Assembly: GCA_029204225.1 (NCBI GenBank)
Contig: CM055102.1
Location: forward strand, 14,341,601-14,405,600
Source of the DNA: Diphasiastrum complanatum
Lineage: Eukaryota > Streptophyta > Lycopodiopsida > Lycopodiales > Lycopodiaceae
Length of the DNA stretch: 64,000 nt
Direction of reading: 5' to 3'
The notes below the pieces were generated by a model, which had not been told where the DNA came from, did no database searches, and saw only the letters and a list, made by a program, of their open reading frames with translations. Both the position numbers and the translations under genes were made by a program. This document shows positions 34,401 through 45,247 of this stretch, piece by piece; positions within the stretch are counted from its first letter, which is position 1, and every line of letters starts with the position of its first letter.

Positions 34401-36239
34401 TCTGCTAGGTGGTAAACCATGTGGCAAATCTTCAGGAAAAACATCTTTAAATTTAGACAATAAAGTTTCTAATTTACTGATTTTCTGCTGAATAGAACTG
34501 GAAATAGAAACTTCAGGAATAAACTGAAAGTCACATAAGAATACCTGATGGTCTTCGTCTCCGATTAGCTGACAGAGCTCTGAACTGCAGACCATAGGGC
34601 TGTTGGGAACATCATGCTCCCCATGCAACTGGATCTCTCGGCCTTTATACTGAAAGCTGAGGGTGTTCTCCTGATAGTTTCTGTGGAGGGAAGGTCCTAA
34701 ACTGTAGAGCCAATCTCTCCCGAGAACAATGTCTGTTCGATCCAGGTGCATTATCTGAAAGTTTATTTGATCTTGGTACCCCTGAATACCAAGATTTAAC
34801 TTACTTACCATAGTTTCCCATATTTTTTTATCTTCACCCTTAGCTAATGAAACTATGTACCTATGCTGACTAGGTACTTCTGGTAGTTTAAGCTTTTTAA
34901 CCAGGGTGTGGTTGATGAAATTATGGGTTGCCCCATCATCAACCATGACTCTTACTGACTGGTTACCAACTTTCCCATGCATACGTACTAGGTCATGCGG
35001 CCCAAAGCTGAAGGGTCTCGCTAGCATTGCAGAGGTCAGCTGGCAACAGTGTTCATGATCTTCATGATACACTTTGATCTCGGAAGCTGCCGAGTCACTG
35101 GGGAAACATACAGTCTGAACAAGATGAACTTGTTTTTTATCTTTTTTAGTGAAAGGCCCCTTGGGACACTGTCTGACTGTGTGTCCCTTGCCCATACACA
35201 CAAAGCACAAACGTTCTTGTTTGGCTTTCTCAAAATCATCTGGTTTTAAGGGCTGTATGAGTGAAGGGCGTTTCTGAGGAGCTTCACCTTTAAATTTATC
35301 TTCTTTCTTTCTTTTAAAAAATTTCTTTTTAAATTGAAAGTCTTTCTGAGGAAGCTGCTCAGAAAGTGGTTGCTGTCTCGCTCTCTTCCTACCCACTGAA
35401 TCATCATAGATTTGAGCATATCTGAGAGCTTGCTCAAGGGTAGTAGGCGAGTTTCTCTGGACCTCTACTTTATATTCATCTTTGAGGCCACGGACAAATC
35501 CCCTGATTTTTTGATAGTCATCCATATTTTTAATCTTTAAAATTGCCTCTCGATACTGCGAGATATATTGGATGAGGGACTTGTCCATTACTGTTCTTTC
35601 CCAGGCTTCCCAGGCTCTATCAAGTTCATTCTCTGGTAGAAATTCTCTTAGGAAAGCTTCTTCAAAAGCTTTCCATGACCGGGGAGTCTGCCCAGTCTCC
35701 TGGAGATTTAACCACCACTTATAGGCCATAGGCCCTAAAGAAAGACTGGCCTCAATTGCTTGCAAATGGTCAGGGGTCTGTTTAAGAGCATGAATGTTCT
35801 TCCATTTGCTGAGGAAGGTTTGTAGAATATCTGCATTTCTATCCTTCTCTTCCCCATTAAAAGTAGGAGGCTTTAAATCTTTAAAAACACTGGGGTGAGA
35901 CCGTAAAGTCTCACCCGAAACTGATGGAAGTGGAGAAGGGGATAACTGAGAAGTGGAGGGAAGGCTTCCTTTCGCGGAGCTCAAAATCAAGTTTTTGAGT
36001 TCAGCGAACGAGTCGTCCACACTGGACTTGAAATTGGCTAATGCCAGCTTCAGTTCATCCACTTCTGTTACCAATTGGAGGAACTGCTCCTTGGTAACCA
36101 GTTCGTCGAGTTCTTCGGCGAACTATTCCTGTTCTTCTACTTCCATGGGTTCCTTCCCTTTTCTGTAAGCCAAGGCTTCTGTTTCAAGTTCGTCGAAGCC
36201 TCTCTCCTGGGGTTGATCAGGTCCCTGAGGAGTGGTCAT
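31461..36239 (-). pseudogene. Gypsy B gag-pol polyprotein, one frame with two TAG stops
   Basis: Start at ATG 36239 (MTTPQGPDQPQERGF), 1593 codons including the final stop. Order: gag core ([15 protein letters not shown]), zinc knuckle near residue 345 ([14 protein letters not shown]), protease near 430 ([11 protein letters not shown]), RT near 777 ([11 protein letters not shown]), RNase H near 925 ([14 protein letters not shown]), integrase near 1210 (CQKCQVNKAER; D, D, E in SMDFIVGLPK, DRDSKFTGNFW, QTERVNQVLED), and chromodomain near 1550 (YREYLVKWNDQPVENATWE). TAG occurs at codon 39 (36125-36123) and between RNase H and integrase (33053-33051). Gypsy A has CAA and CAG at these places, so both are probably mutations. 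Confidence 0.9.
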
Positions 36240-36949
36240 CTTCGAAACTGAAAGAGAGCTACCTTAACTTCTGAAGGAAAAAAGTCTAAAAGACTAATTT
36301 ACAACTGTACAAGGGAAAGGAAAGATGACTTAGCTGTTTCTGAGGACTGTACTTCCAAAGAAAGAATGAAGAGGAACCCTTTCAGCCCTTTTCCCCAAAA
36401 TTTCAGACCTGCTGTTCCAAAAAATGCCAGTTTGAAGCTTCAAAACGGTGCTAAATTTCCCGGTTTTTTGATGATAGTAGCTCGCTGGTCTGATAGGAAT
36501 CCTCTTGCTCCAAATCTCTGACGTTGGGGCCCAAAAACTTGTTGAAAAACCAGATTTTCAGAAGCACTGGCAGCGCTGGCCCTGCTCCTCTTTTTTGGCT
36601 TCCAACTCGCTGAGAACCAGTAACTTTTTCCCTGGAAATCGGATGTAGGTCTCTGACTGTACAGCGATGGAGGTGCTGGCTTCTTCCTACTCTAATTTCG
36701 CTGGGAAAACTACGAAGAATCCTCTGAACTCAGTGAGAAACAGCTGTTTTTTCAGCGAGTTACCTACACTTGGAATCTGACTCCTTGCTACTGTGATTTC
36801 TCAGTGGAAATCAGAAGTTTGAAGGCTGCTCCTACAGCGATCCTCCTCCTCTATTCCTCTCTGAGAATCTGAGAAACACTTCCTATCTTCTGATAGCTTT
36901 TTCTACTGCTGTCCTGAACTCCCTAGGATGGAGATGGCTCTGATACCAG

Positions 36950-37307
36950 TGTAATAGATCCTAACACCACAGTAGGGCAAACACTAACTCCTCCACCCAA
37001 CCTTGCCTACTCCCTGATATAGAGTAAGCCCCTCCTAGCCCAGTGTGAGGACTGGTAGCATGCTACTGCCAAGTGTCGGCCACGTGGCACTGACGTGGCC
37101 GACTGCACGTCGGGACCCAACTGGGGGCCCTATCCTGCTGACAGGGTCCCTAGGCTGTGTTAGGCCCGCCATGGCTATGGACCGTGCTGGGGCACACTAC
37201 TCACACTGTCTTGCCCTGTTGGTCATGTACACTGGACACGACCCTGACTGTGGTATTTGACCTATCTGTGTTCCCTAGGGTTCGGCACTGGTTACGAGCT
37301 CGTAACA
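36950..37307 (-). repeat. Gypsy B 5' LTR
   Basis: Same span and length as the 3' LTR, followed on the minus strand by one base and the PBS TGGTATCAGAGCC. Confidence 0.92.
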
Positions 37308-37770
37308 ATCAGCCACTCCCACCCAACTTCATCGCGCATCGGGATTGCTCCCCGTCTTTATCGCAAACTTTTTTTTACCCTTGAAGGGCGATCTCTGATT
37401 TTTCAGCCTTGTTTCCTCGCTGCCCATACCTCCTTTTTGTTATCACTTCCTTTCCTTGGCTGCTCCCTTTCCAGCCCCATAGTCCATTATTGTTTCCCAT
37501 ACTTTTACCCACCATTTACTCCACGTTGTCGGGCCCTTAGCATCTTTTTTGGAGGCTGCCCGGTACCTCGACATATCGCCGCTATTTTTCAGCTCACTTC
37601 CGGTTGCGGTTACGAGGTATTTCTTACTTAGTTGTCCTTTCCGTTCATCTTACATCGCGAGTTCTATTGTGTCTTTTCATTGGCGTGCCTGTTGTGACGA
37701 CTTATGTCCTCTCCTTCAGTTCGTCCAATTGTTTAGCACATTTCTTTTCTCGCTTACTTTTTTTTTCCTC

Positions 37771-38420
37771 ATGACTAGCTCACCCACTACACCTGCGAGT
37801 CATTCTGGATCTTTAGATGAACAGTTTGCTGATATGCGTGACTCTCTTACTCTCCTCAGTAGTCGTTTCGACCAAATGATGACCGGTTTTACCACTCTAC
37901 AGATCGGCTTTGCCACTATGCAGTCACACATTGATTCCTTACAGCCACATGGACCTGGCAAAGCCCCTGTTCATTCATCATTTGGGTCTCCATTTGGACT
38001 TCCATCCTCGTCTACTTCCTTTGGCGGTGGGCCTCATTTTCCACCTAACCCACCACCCGGTTTTCCACGTCCTACAGCTCCTGAGTCACATTTTCCACGA
38101 CATCTAGCTCCTGAGCCACATTTTGCTCGAGATTTTCGTGATCGGGTACAGCTTGCCACCTATTCTGGTTCCTCTGACGGGAACTTGTTAGAGAATTGGT
38201 TTGCAAAGCTTGATACTTATTTTCAAATTTACCCTAAGACTGATCCTCAGAAGATCCAGTTAGCCGCCTTACATTTAGATGAACGTGCTGCCACTTGGTG
38301 GCGGGTCTACCGACTTGACCCTGATCGGGACGGTTTCCAGTTATGGCCTACCTTTCGTCGTGATCTTCGTCATGCTATGATTGACCCTCAGTGGCTGAGC
38401 CGCCAGCGATCAGCCCACCG
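37771..38420 (+). pseudogene. Gypsy C gag
   Basis: I take the ATG at 37771 (MTSSPTTPASHSG) as the start; the frame is open further upstream, but that is leader. The order is a helical segment (QFADMRDSLTLLSSRFDQMM), a Pro/Phe-rich linker (PHFPPNPPPGFPRP), then the gag core LATYSGSSDGNLLENWF and ERAATWWRVYRL. A frameshift near 38405 interrupts it. The next part (AMSLASTLQHKYPDP) is in a second frame at about 38430-38640, and the zinc-knuckle part in a third. Confidence 0.8.
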
Positions 38421-38639
38421 AGCTTATTTCTCGCTACATTGCTGGACTTCATGGTGCTCTACGATACGATGTCTCTTCTTTCCGTCCACCCACACTTGTT
38501 GAGGCCATGTCCCTTGCTAGTACTTTACAGCATAAGTACCCTGATCCTGCTCCCTTTCGCTTTTCCCGACCCCGTCCATCTCTTTCACCTCTACCATCTC
38601 CGGCCCCACCTGCCCCATCCACTGTCTCTTACTTCTCCC

Positions 38640-40190
38640 GCTCCTCGCCCTCCGCCTCCTCGTCCTGCTTTTGTCCGACGTTACACGTCTGCAGAGTTCG
38701 CTGACATTCAGCAGAAGCGTCTTTGCTTTCGTTGTAAGAGTCCTGACCACATTGCCCGTGATTGCCGCCAGCCCCTGCCTACTTCTACTGTTGTTTTCTA
38801 CCATGAGGGCACTACCCCAGATGAGTCCGATATCTACATTCATATATCTGATGAGCCTAATCTATCTCCTGAGCCTTCTACTGATTTACTTCCTGCTACT
38901 TGCCATGCTCAGCTTGCTTATGCTACCTGGACAGGGTGCCCCGATCCTCGCTCCATTCGGCTACGTGTGCGCATTACTGGTCGTGAGTATATTGCTTTAG
39001 TTGATACCGGCAGCACTCATTCCTTTATCAGCAGTTATGTTCTCAGCCGGATACGCGCTTCACCTATTCCTGCTCCACAGCCTCTCACAGTCAAGGTTGC
39101 CAGTTCTCACTCATTTCCTAGTTCTCAGATGTTTCAGGGATTATCCTACCGCATTGGTGATTTTTCTGGACAGGCAGATCTTTATATCATTCCTCTGGAG
39201 CACTATGACCTTATCCTTGGTGCTGATTGGTTTGCTTCATTGGGAGCGGTTACTTTGGACCTGGCTCAGCAGACATTGACATTTGTTCATGATGCAGTGA
39301 CCCACTCACTTGCTGATATTGATTCTCAGGCAGATTTCCAGCTGATCAGCGGGAAGCAGTTTATCCGCAGCCTACCTAAGGCTCATTGTGCAGCTTTATT
39401 ATGTGTTCAGCGTGCTGCAGCAGATTCTCCAGTGACTACCTCTCCTCCAGCAGTTGTTCCTCAGGTGATCTCTGACTTATTACATCAGTATGCATTTGTC
39501 TTTTCAGAACCTACGACGCTACCACCATTACGTGATGTGAACCACCATATTGATTTGCGTCTGGTTCTGCTCCTCCCTCCCGGCCGTATGTCTAAGTTTG
39601 AGCGTGATGAGGTTGAGCTTCAGATTACTGCTTTACTAGATCAGGGCCTTATTGTTCCTAGTCACAGTCCTTTTGGTGCCCCTGTTCTCCTTGTCAGTAA
39701 GAAAGATGGTTCCAAACGCCTCTGCATTGATTATCGTGCCCTCAATAAGTTGACCATCCGTAACCAGTATCCTATTCCTCACATGGATGATCTCTTTGAC
39801 CAGTTAGGCACCTCTCATCTTTTCTCTACGATAGACTTACGTTCCGGCTATCACCAGATTAGGATGCATCCTTCGGACGAACACAAGACTGCGTTTCGTA
39901 GCCATCTTGGTTTGTATGAGTTTCGTGTTCTTCCTTTTGGTGTTACTAATGGTCCACCTACGTTCCAGAATGTGATAAATAACATCATGCGTCCTCTCCT
40001 TGGTCGTTGTGTTTTAGTTTATTTTGATGATATTCTTGTTTTTAGTAAGACTCTTGATGAGCATGTGTTACATCTTTCATCTGTTTTTCAATTGCTTGTT
40101 CATCACCAGTTGTTTGCTAAACTTTCTAAGTGTTCCTTTGCTGTTGTTGAGATTGAGTTTTTAGGATTTCTCATTTGTGACGGTCGTATT
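38640..40190 (+). pseudogene. Gypsy C zinc knuckle, protease and reverse transcriptase
   Basis: One long frame contains CFRCKSPDHIARDC (Cx2Cx4Hx4C), retropepsin ALVDTGSTHSFIS, then [72 protein letters not shown] and the catalytic VYFDDILVFS. It breaks near 40190 by a one-base shift; the thumb and connection continue in the next frame. Motif residues are intact up to that point. Confidence 0.85.
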
Positions 40191-42354
40191 TGGACCCTCA
40201 TAAGGTTCGGGCAATCGCTGATTGGCCTGTTCCCACAGATGTCCACCATGTTCGTATGTTTCTTGATCTCGCTACTCACCTTCGTCGTCCTGTTCCTCAC
40301 TTTGCCACTGTGGCTGCCCCTCTTCATGCCCTTTTGAAGAAGTCTAGTGCTTTTGTTTGGACTTCTGATTGTCAGTTCGCCTTTGACACTCTTCGTCGTG
40401 CTGTTGTGGAGGCCTCTGTCCTGTGTTTACCACAGTTTGATCAAAAATTTATTGTTGAGACCGATGCTAGGGTGCCTTGCTTCGTCAGTCTCAGTGTATT
40501 ATTGCTTATGAGTCGCGTCGTTTACGCTCTTATGAGCAACGTTATTCTGTCCATGAGAAAGAGCTTCTTGCCATTATCTATGCTCTTAAGAAGTGGCGCC
40601 ATTACCTGTACCGTGTTCCTTTTGATATCGTTACTGATCATCAGTCCTTACGTTATCTCTTCTCCCAGCGTGATCTTAGTGATCGTCAGTTTCGTTGGTT
40701 GCAGTTTTTACAATCTTTTGATTTTTCTATTTTGTATCGTCCTGGTCGTGCTAACACTGCTGCTGACGCATTGTCTAGACTTCCTGCTTTATTGAATACC
40801 CTTGTTGCCACGATCCCTTCCTGGTTTGATGATCTTCCATCTGCTTATCTTACATGTTCTGATTTTCGAGATGTTTATAGTTCTGCTCCACCTATGTCGT
40901 CTTCACCTCATCAGGCTTATTCCATTGTTGACCACCGTCTTTATCATTATGGTTCTCTTTGTATTCCTAGTTCTTTGGGTATCCGTTCTCAGTTGTTGTC
41001 GGATGCTCATTCGTCCCCAGTTGGGGGTCATTTTGGTTTTCAGAAGTCTTATGCTCGTCTTAAGGATCATTTCTATTGGCCATCCCTTAGGAAAGAGCTT
41101 GTTGTACTTATTCGTACCTGTCCTTTCTACTTACGTACTAAGTACTCCCGTGCTAAGTCCGCTGGTTTGCTTCAGAGTTGGCCTATTCCTCACCGCCAGT
41201 GGACTGATATTTCTATGGACTTCATCATTGGCCTTCCCCTCACCCGTCGTGGTCACGATTCATGTATGGTGGTAGTTGACAGGTTCTCGAAACAGGCACA
41301 TTTCATACCCGTCCGCAGTACTATCACAGCAGAGCAGTGTGCACGCTTGTTCCTTTCAGAGATATTTCGCCTACATGGGTTTCCTCGTACTATCCTTTCT
41401 AATCGGGATAGTAAGTTTACATCATTGTTCTGGATAGAGCTTATGCGTATATTGGATGTACAGCTTTTTATGGGGTCTGCTTATCATTCTACTTCTGATG
41501 GGCAGTCTGAGGTCCTTAACAGGATCCTTGAGGATTATTTGCGCCATTTTGTTACTCCTTCAGGGAAGGATTGGGATCAGCACTTATGTTTGGCAAAGTA
41601 TAGCTATAACAGCTCTGTTAGTACCAGCACCGGCGTTGCACCATTTTTGTTATCTCATGGTTATGCACCTCTTTTACCTGGTATTCCCCTTCCTCCCGAG
41701 GATACACCTGTGACACTGTCTTCATTTCTATCAGGTGCTCGCGAGCTTATTCTCCAGGCCACTTCCCATTTGCAGCAGGTCCAGCAGCGTTATCAGGCTT
41801 CAGTTGATCGTCATCGACGTCATGTTGAGTTTCATGTTGGTGATATGGTATATCTATGCCTACGGTTTGCACGTCATCATTTTATTCAGGGCCATGCTTC
41901 TACTAAGAAGCTTTCACCACGTTATTATGGGCCTTATTGTATATTGGAGGTTCTTAGTCCAGTTACATATCGTCTTCAGCTTCTTGCTTCCACACGTTCC
42001 TGTGATATATTCCATGTCAGTTTATTACGTGCTGCTATTGAGGATGATGCTCCTCGTGATGTTGAGTTTCCTACTGCACCGGATCTCTTTCCTTTATTAC
42101 CTGCTGCTATCCTTCAGGTGTGTTTGCATCATAGTCGACGCCGCCGGCAGATTCAGTTCCTAGTCCAGTGGGATGGTCGTCCTGTTGAGGAGGCCACATG
42201 GGAGCCTATTGATGTCTTTTATCATACACCGTCATTTGCGGATCAGGCTCGTGCTCTTGCCGCACTTGTTGATTCCTCTACATCAGCTGTTGCTCCAGTT
42301 GTTACTACACCAGATGCTGTTCCAGTTGATCCTCCAGGGCTTGCTGTTACTTGA
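40190..42354 (+). pseudogene. Gypsy C RNase H-integrase-chromodomain
   Basis: RNase H begins in one frame (IVETDA near 40450). A deletion or frameshift removes the following SD..GG.L block and the frame changes at about 40470. The 625-codon frame then gives KWRHYLYRVPFDIVTDHQSL, NTAADALSRLP, and the integrase: H-H present in the zinc domain, but CPFYLRTK lacks the second Cys; D in SMDFIIGLPL, D in NRDSKFTSLFW, E in GQSEVLNRILED. A chromodomain ends it (IQFLVQWDGRPVEEATWEP). The altered zinc domain would impair integrase. Confidence 0.85.
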
Positions 42355-42398
42355 TCCAGTCCTTTATGGCAGTTGGGTCTTATTTTTGTGTCAGGGAG

Positions 42399-42849
42399 AG
42401 TTATGGACTCGGCTCATTACATTCGCCATGCCCATTTACATTTACTTTACTTTATGCATAAGCAGGCTTTGGGCCCTTTTTTATTCATTATTTGACATTT
42501 AGACTATATGGTTGGCCTTGGGCCCTATTATTGACATTTAGACCATATTATTGGCCTTGGGCCCTATGATTCACTATATTGGTTATTTGGTCATATTACT
42601 GAGAGTGGGGGCCTTCTTGGAAGGCGCAATATTTTCCCTCTCAGTTTGGCCCTAGCCACTGGAAGCTTCCTTTTAGGGCTTGCTCTTGGCTATAAGTAGG
42701 GATTCTGTGTCATTTGTTACTTGGCTTATGATATGATCTCCTTCTTTAGTCTCTTTAAGCTTTCTCTCTCCTGCTTTCTAGGGTTAAGTCTTGCTTATGT
42801 GATGCTTTCATAGACTAAATCTAGATCAGCCGTGGCTACGTTCATAACT
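42399..42849 (+). repeat. Gypsy C 3' LTR (451 bp)
   Basis: Preceded by the purine tract CAGGGAG; begins AGTTATGGAC and ends GTTCATAACT, followed by the second CCGGG copy and the continuation of gypsy A. Confidence 0.9.
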
Positions 42850-42870
42850 CCGGGGCTGGTGCCAGTTCAT

Positions 42871-42965
42871 ACTGGGCTAGGAGGGGCTTCATCTATATCA
42901 GGGAATAGGCAAGGTTGGGTGGATCAGTTAGTGTTTGCCCTATTGTGGTGTTAGGATCTATTACA
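42871..42965 (+). repeat. Gypsy A 3' LTR remnant (95 bp)
   Basis: ACTGGGCTAGGAGGGG...GGATCTATTACA matches the last 95 bases of the LTR at 23528-23885. The first three quarters of this LTR are deleted together with the integrase region. Confidence 0.85.
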
Positions 42966-43369
42966 GATAGGATGTATATGCACTATCCTATTGCATGGGT
43001 CTTAGCTACTATGGGTTAGGGGTACCTACATGTAGTGGACAATGGACATGCATGGGAGATTGGCATGACCAGTAGAGTGCTTCCATGTGGATTCGGTGCA
43101 TGGGCAAGTGGGGTTGGCTCTATGCTCTATATATACCTTCACCGGTGTCTATGAGGAGGATGGAGAGTCTAGCAGCTATTATGTTGTCAGACTGTGTGGC
43201 GCTTTTCCTGTTGCCTATCTCCTGGATTGTTGGGGGGCTAGATCGGTGTTGGATCTAGGTTTGGTTGGGACGGTTTCATCTATTGCATTCTCCCCTGGTG
43301 TTCTAGGAGCTCTATCTCGGTTGGAGTTTTTGGGGGACATTTTAACATTGATCATGAAAATCTACTTCA

Positions 43370-44060
43370 CAAGTTACAATGGGGAAATTTTCCACAAATG
43401 GCAAGAGATGAAACTTGTTTTGACCGAGAAAAACTTGTGGGGAGCTGTTGATGGTTTTGCAATTTCACCAGATCAGTTGATCTTGATAATTTTCTAAGAT
43501 GGGAAATGCATGCTAAAAGGGCCATTGCTTACATTGGCCTAGCCTTGGTGGATTTGCATATATCATTTGGATCTTAGCAAAACCATGATCGAGAGTCACT
43601 TACATCGATATTTGGTATCAAAGCTAGATATGGTGAAATCCTATTGAAATAAGAGTTTGAAGCTTGAGATTGTAGCTGCTCATGTGAATCGAATGAAAAA
43701 AAATTTAAGAGCTTAGTTGTGGGAATTGATGCACGGTGCTTGAAAACGATGCTATGGTGTTACTTCTTAAAAGCATGCCTATCGAATATAATGATGTGCT
43801 CTTTACTCTTTGGAAACTTTCTAATCAATAACTTGGAATCATGATTGATGGTTTACTTGAAGAGGAATGAATGAGGTACAATCTAAATACACCTTTTAAT
43901 GATATTGCTTTGTTTGCGATGTAGAACGTTTCAAATTAAGAACAATGTCAAGAAGAATGAAGAGAATTCTAGAGGTAGCAAGAGAGATACTTAATGTTAC
44001 TATTGTGGTGACTTTGGACCAATCTATTTTGCTAGAGGAAGGTTGACTTGGAGGCAAAAA
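43370..44060 (+). pseudogene. Copia gag relic
   Basis: Fragments on the plus strand match a copia gag in shifting frames: a WEMHAKRAIAYIGLAL-type helix near 43500, LLKSMPIEYNDVLFTL near 43765, DGLLEEE near 43855, and a broken zinc knuckle CYYCGDFG near 43998. Stops are numerous. A 136-codon frame at 43087-43497 overlaps its start without recognisable domains. Confidence 0.5.
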
Positions 44061-44452
44061 AGTCAAATGATGAAGATGATGTGAAAAAGGCTGTGAACCT
44101 CTTGCTAAAGAAGAAGCTCCATTCTAGGGTCCTTTTGTGTTTACATTGTGTGGATAATTCTTCTATAGGTAATCAGATGGCTGCTGAGTTGTGATTGATG
44201 AAAACTGCTATTCATCACAACTCCAAATGCTGGATGGCAATCTCAATGTGCAGCTAGTTGTTGCAATTTTGAGCTAAAATGCCTTACAAGAGTTGTGGCC
44301 AATCTAACGCTATTGCTAGTTTATGCTAAAACCTTATTCAATTGCATAATCTGCACTTTTTAATTCGATTAGGAGGATATAAACGAATTTCTGTATAACT
44401 GCCACCTCAATCGACGTAGTAATGCAAGAAGAACGAAAGCTATTGCAATTAC

Positions 44453-44575
44453 TTGTTTATCCAATGGATGCTGAAAGTCAGCGGCCTTCAGGTTCGGAAG
44501 TGCAACAGCTGCCATCACCTCAAGTGGTTTACATCTTACAGAAGCAGCCTTCTTGCCGACTCTTATAAGACTAAC
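44453..44575 (-). CDS. M48-family metallopeptidase, exon 2 (host gene)
   Basis: Exactly 41 codons between acceptor CTTCCTTTGCAG (above 44575) and donor GTAATTGC (below 44453), phase 0 at both ends. It encodes VSLIRVGKKAASVRCKPLE..., a probable transit-peptide junction, then NLKAADFQHPLDKQ. The ADF.HPLDKQ block directly precedes NT..LRAIPGLNE in plant plastid M48 peptidases, and that continuation is found at 8460-8517. Confidence 0.8.
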
Positions 44576-44750
44576 CTGCAAAGGAAGATCTGAAGTAAGG
44601 AATTTACTTATTCAAGTAAATTCAAGCATCTACGCATTGCAATTAAGTAGGAAAACATGACTAATCACGGCCCCCGCAGGAAGAGTTTGAGCAGCATCAC
44701 AAGCGAATGCAGAATTAGGTGCTGCAAGCAAAGGCAGAGGAGCAACAAAC

Positions 44751-44897
44751 CTTGGATGATCCAAAGCCCGAAAATAGAAAACGGCCATTCCTGCTAGAGG
44801 TCGAGGTATTGGGTTGAGAGCAAATGGAAGATAACAGGGAGTGAGGAGCGGAAGAACAAGCTACCATACAATTGAGCTGCTGCTGCATCATCGCCAT
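44751..44897 (-). CDS. M48-family metallopeptidase, exon 1 with plastid transit peptide (host gene)
   Basis: The ATG at 44897 opens 49 codons: MAMMQQQLNCMVACSSAPHS and a Ser/Thr/Asn-rich, acid-free stretch ending FLFSGFGSSK, typical of chloroplast targeting. The donor is AAG|GTTTGTTG; intron 1 (44576-44750) is 175 bp. The mature enzyme would be a zinc endopeptidase of the M48 family, but its HExxH motif lies in exons outside the window. The promoter should lie above 44897, where a CT-rich 5' leader is seen. Confidence 0.75.
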
Positions 44898-44908
44898 GGA
44901 GTTGCCCG

Positions 44909-44957
44909 CGCGAGAGAGAGAGAGAGAGAGAGAGAGACGAGCGAGAGAGACAGAGAT
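44909..44957 (-). repeat. (GA)n/(CT)n tract in the host gene 5' leader
   Basis: A near-perfect GA run on the plus strand reads as a CT run in the leader of the M48 gene, ending about 12 bases before the ATG. Pyrimidine-rich tracts near plant transcription starts are common. A TTATTATTTTAAG stretch about 80 bases above the ATG is a weak TATA candidate. Region 44958-45247 shows only a short doubled ACTAATAGGTAAC. Confidence 0.6.
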
Positions 44958-45247
44958 GCGAGAGAGCTCAATTGATAAAACTTAAAATAATAAATTAATT
45001 ATTCAAAACCAAGTGCTTGATTGAAATCATTAATAAAAATAGTAACACTAATAGGTAACAGTGCCACTAATAGGTAACGTAGGAAGCTTTGAAGTAGCTC
45101 CTCTGTGTCTATGAACGTTGTAATGCAATAGAAATATGTTGACGGTAAAAAGAAACAATGACGGATGGTAACGCTTTGTCTCTAGCACTTCACCACCACA
45201 AGCTCCGCACATAAAGACAAAAAATCATTAAATTTTTTATGAAGATA

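Larger units (their letters stand above)
31092..37307 (-). mobile_element. Gypsy B: nearly intact, recent Ty3/gypsy chromovirus (6216 bp)
   Basis: Flanked by ATCAG (31087-31091 and 37308-37312) in the leader of gypsy C. The two 358-bp LTRs (31092-31449 and 36950-37307) show only two differences by eye (near 31181/37040 and 31399/37257). The PBS is at 36948-36936 and the PPT (AAGGGGGAGGGAG) next to 31450. One polyprotein frame covers everything, interrupted by only two TAG codons. It is the youngest insertion in the window. Confidence 0.93.
30273..42849 (+). mobile_element. Gypsy C: Ty3/gypsy element with AG...CT LTR termini, hosting gypsy B
   Basis: Flanked by CCGGG (30268-30272 and 42850-42854) within gypsy A. 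The uninterrupted target CCCGGGGCTGGTGCC is present in gypsy B near 32975, so the junctions are exact. Both LTRs are 451 bp and run AGTTATGGAC...GTTCATAACT. Without B (and its 5-bp duplication) the element is about 6.36 kb. It encodes gag, protease, RT, RNase H, integrase and a chromodomain, with at least four frameshifts. Confidence 0.9.
23528..42965 (+). mobile_element. Gypsy A: outermost Ty3/gypsy chromovirus of the nest, decayed
   Basis: Flanked by the 5-bp duplication GATAG (23523-23527 and 42966-42970). Visible parts are the 5' LTR, PBS (23887-23899), gag, protease, RT, RNase H (to 27851), then 30195-30272, then 42855-42965. Copia D inserted at the RNase H/integrase junction and gypsy C 78 bp further on. 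Integrase and most of the 3' LTR are deleted: after CCAGTTCAT (about 42870) the sequence jumps into the LTR. It is about the same family as gypsy B and gives B's pre-mutation codons at several places. Confidence 0.9.
8518..44452 (-). other. Giant intron 2 of the M48 peptidase gene (35,935 bp)
   Basis: The donor (GTAATTGC) directly follows exon 2 at 44453; the acceptor (TTGCTTGCAG) directly precedes exon 3 at 8517; both are phase 0. The intron holds copia-1 with gypsy G (9.7 kb) and the A/D/C/B nest (19.4 kb), together about 81% of its length. The rest contains a hAT-like end, copia relics and unassigned AT-rich sequence. Stretches with no feature I can support are 8518-9313, 9761-10065, 19949-20319, 20860-21497, 21833-23522, 42971-43369 and 44061-44368. 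One line near 23230-23330 loosely resembles a gypsy integrase tail. Confidence 0.75.

Noticed and set aside
37549-37770. Upstream start of gypsy C gag at 37549
   Set aside because: The extra 74 residues are leader-like with no gag similarity; the ATG at 37771 fits the family better.
43087-43497. 136-codon frame as a host gene
   Set aside because: No recognisable domain; its end overlaps a copia gag relic in another frame.
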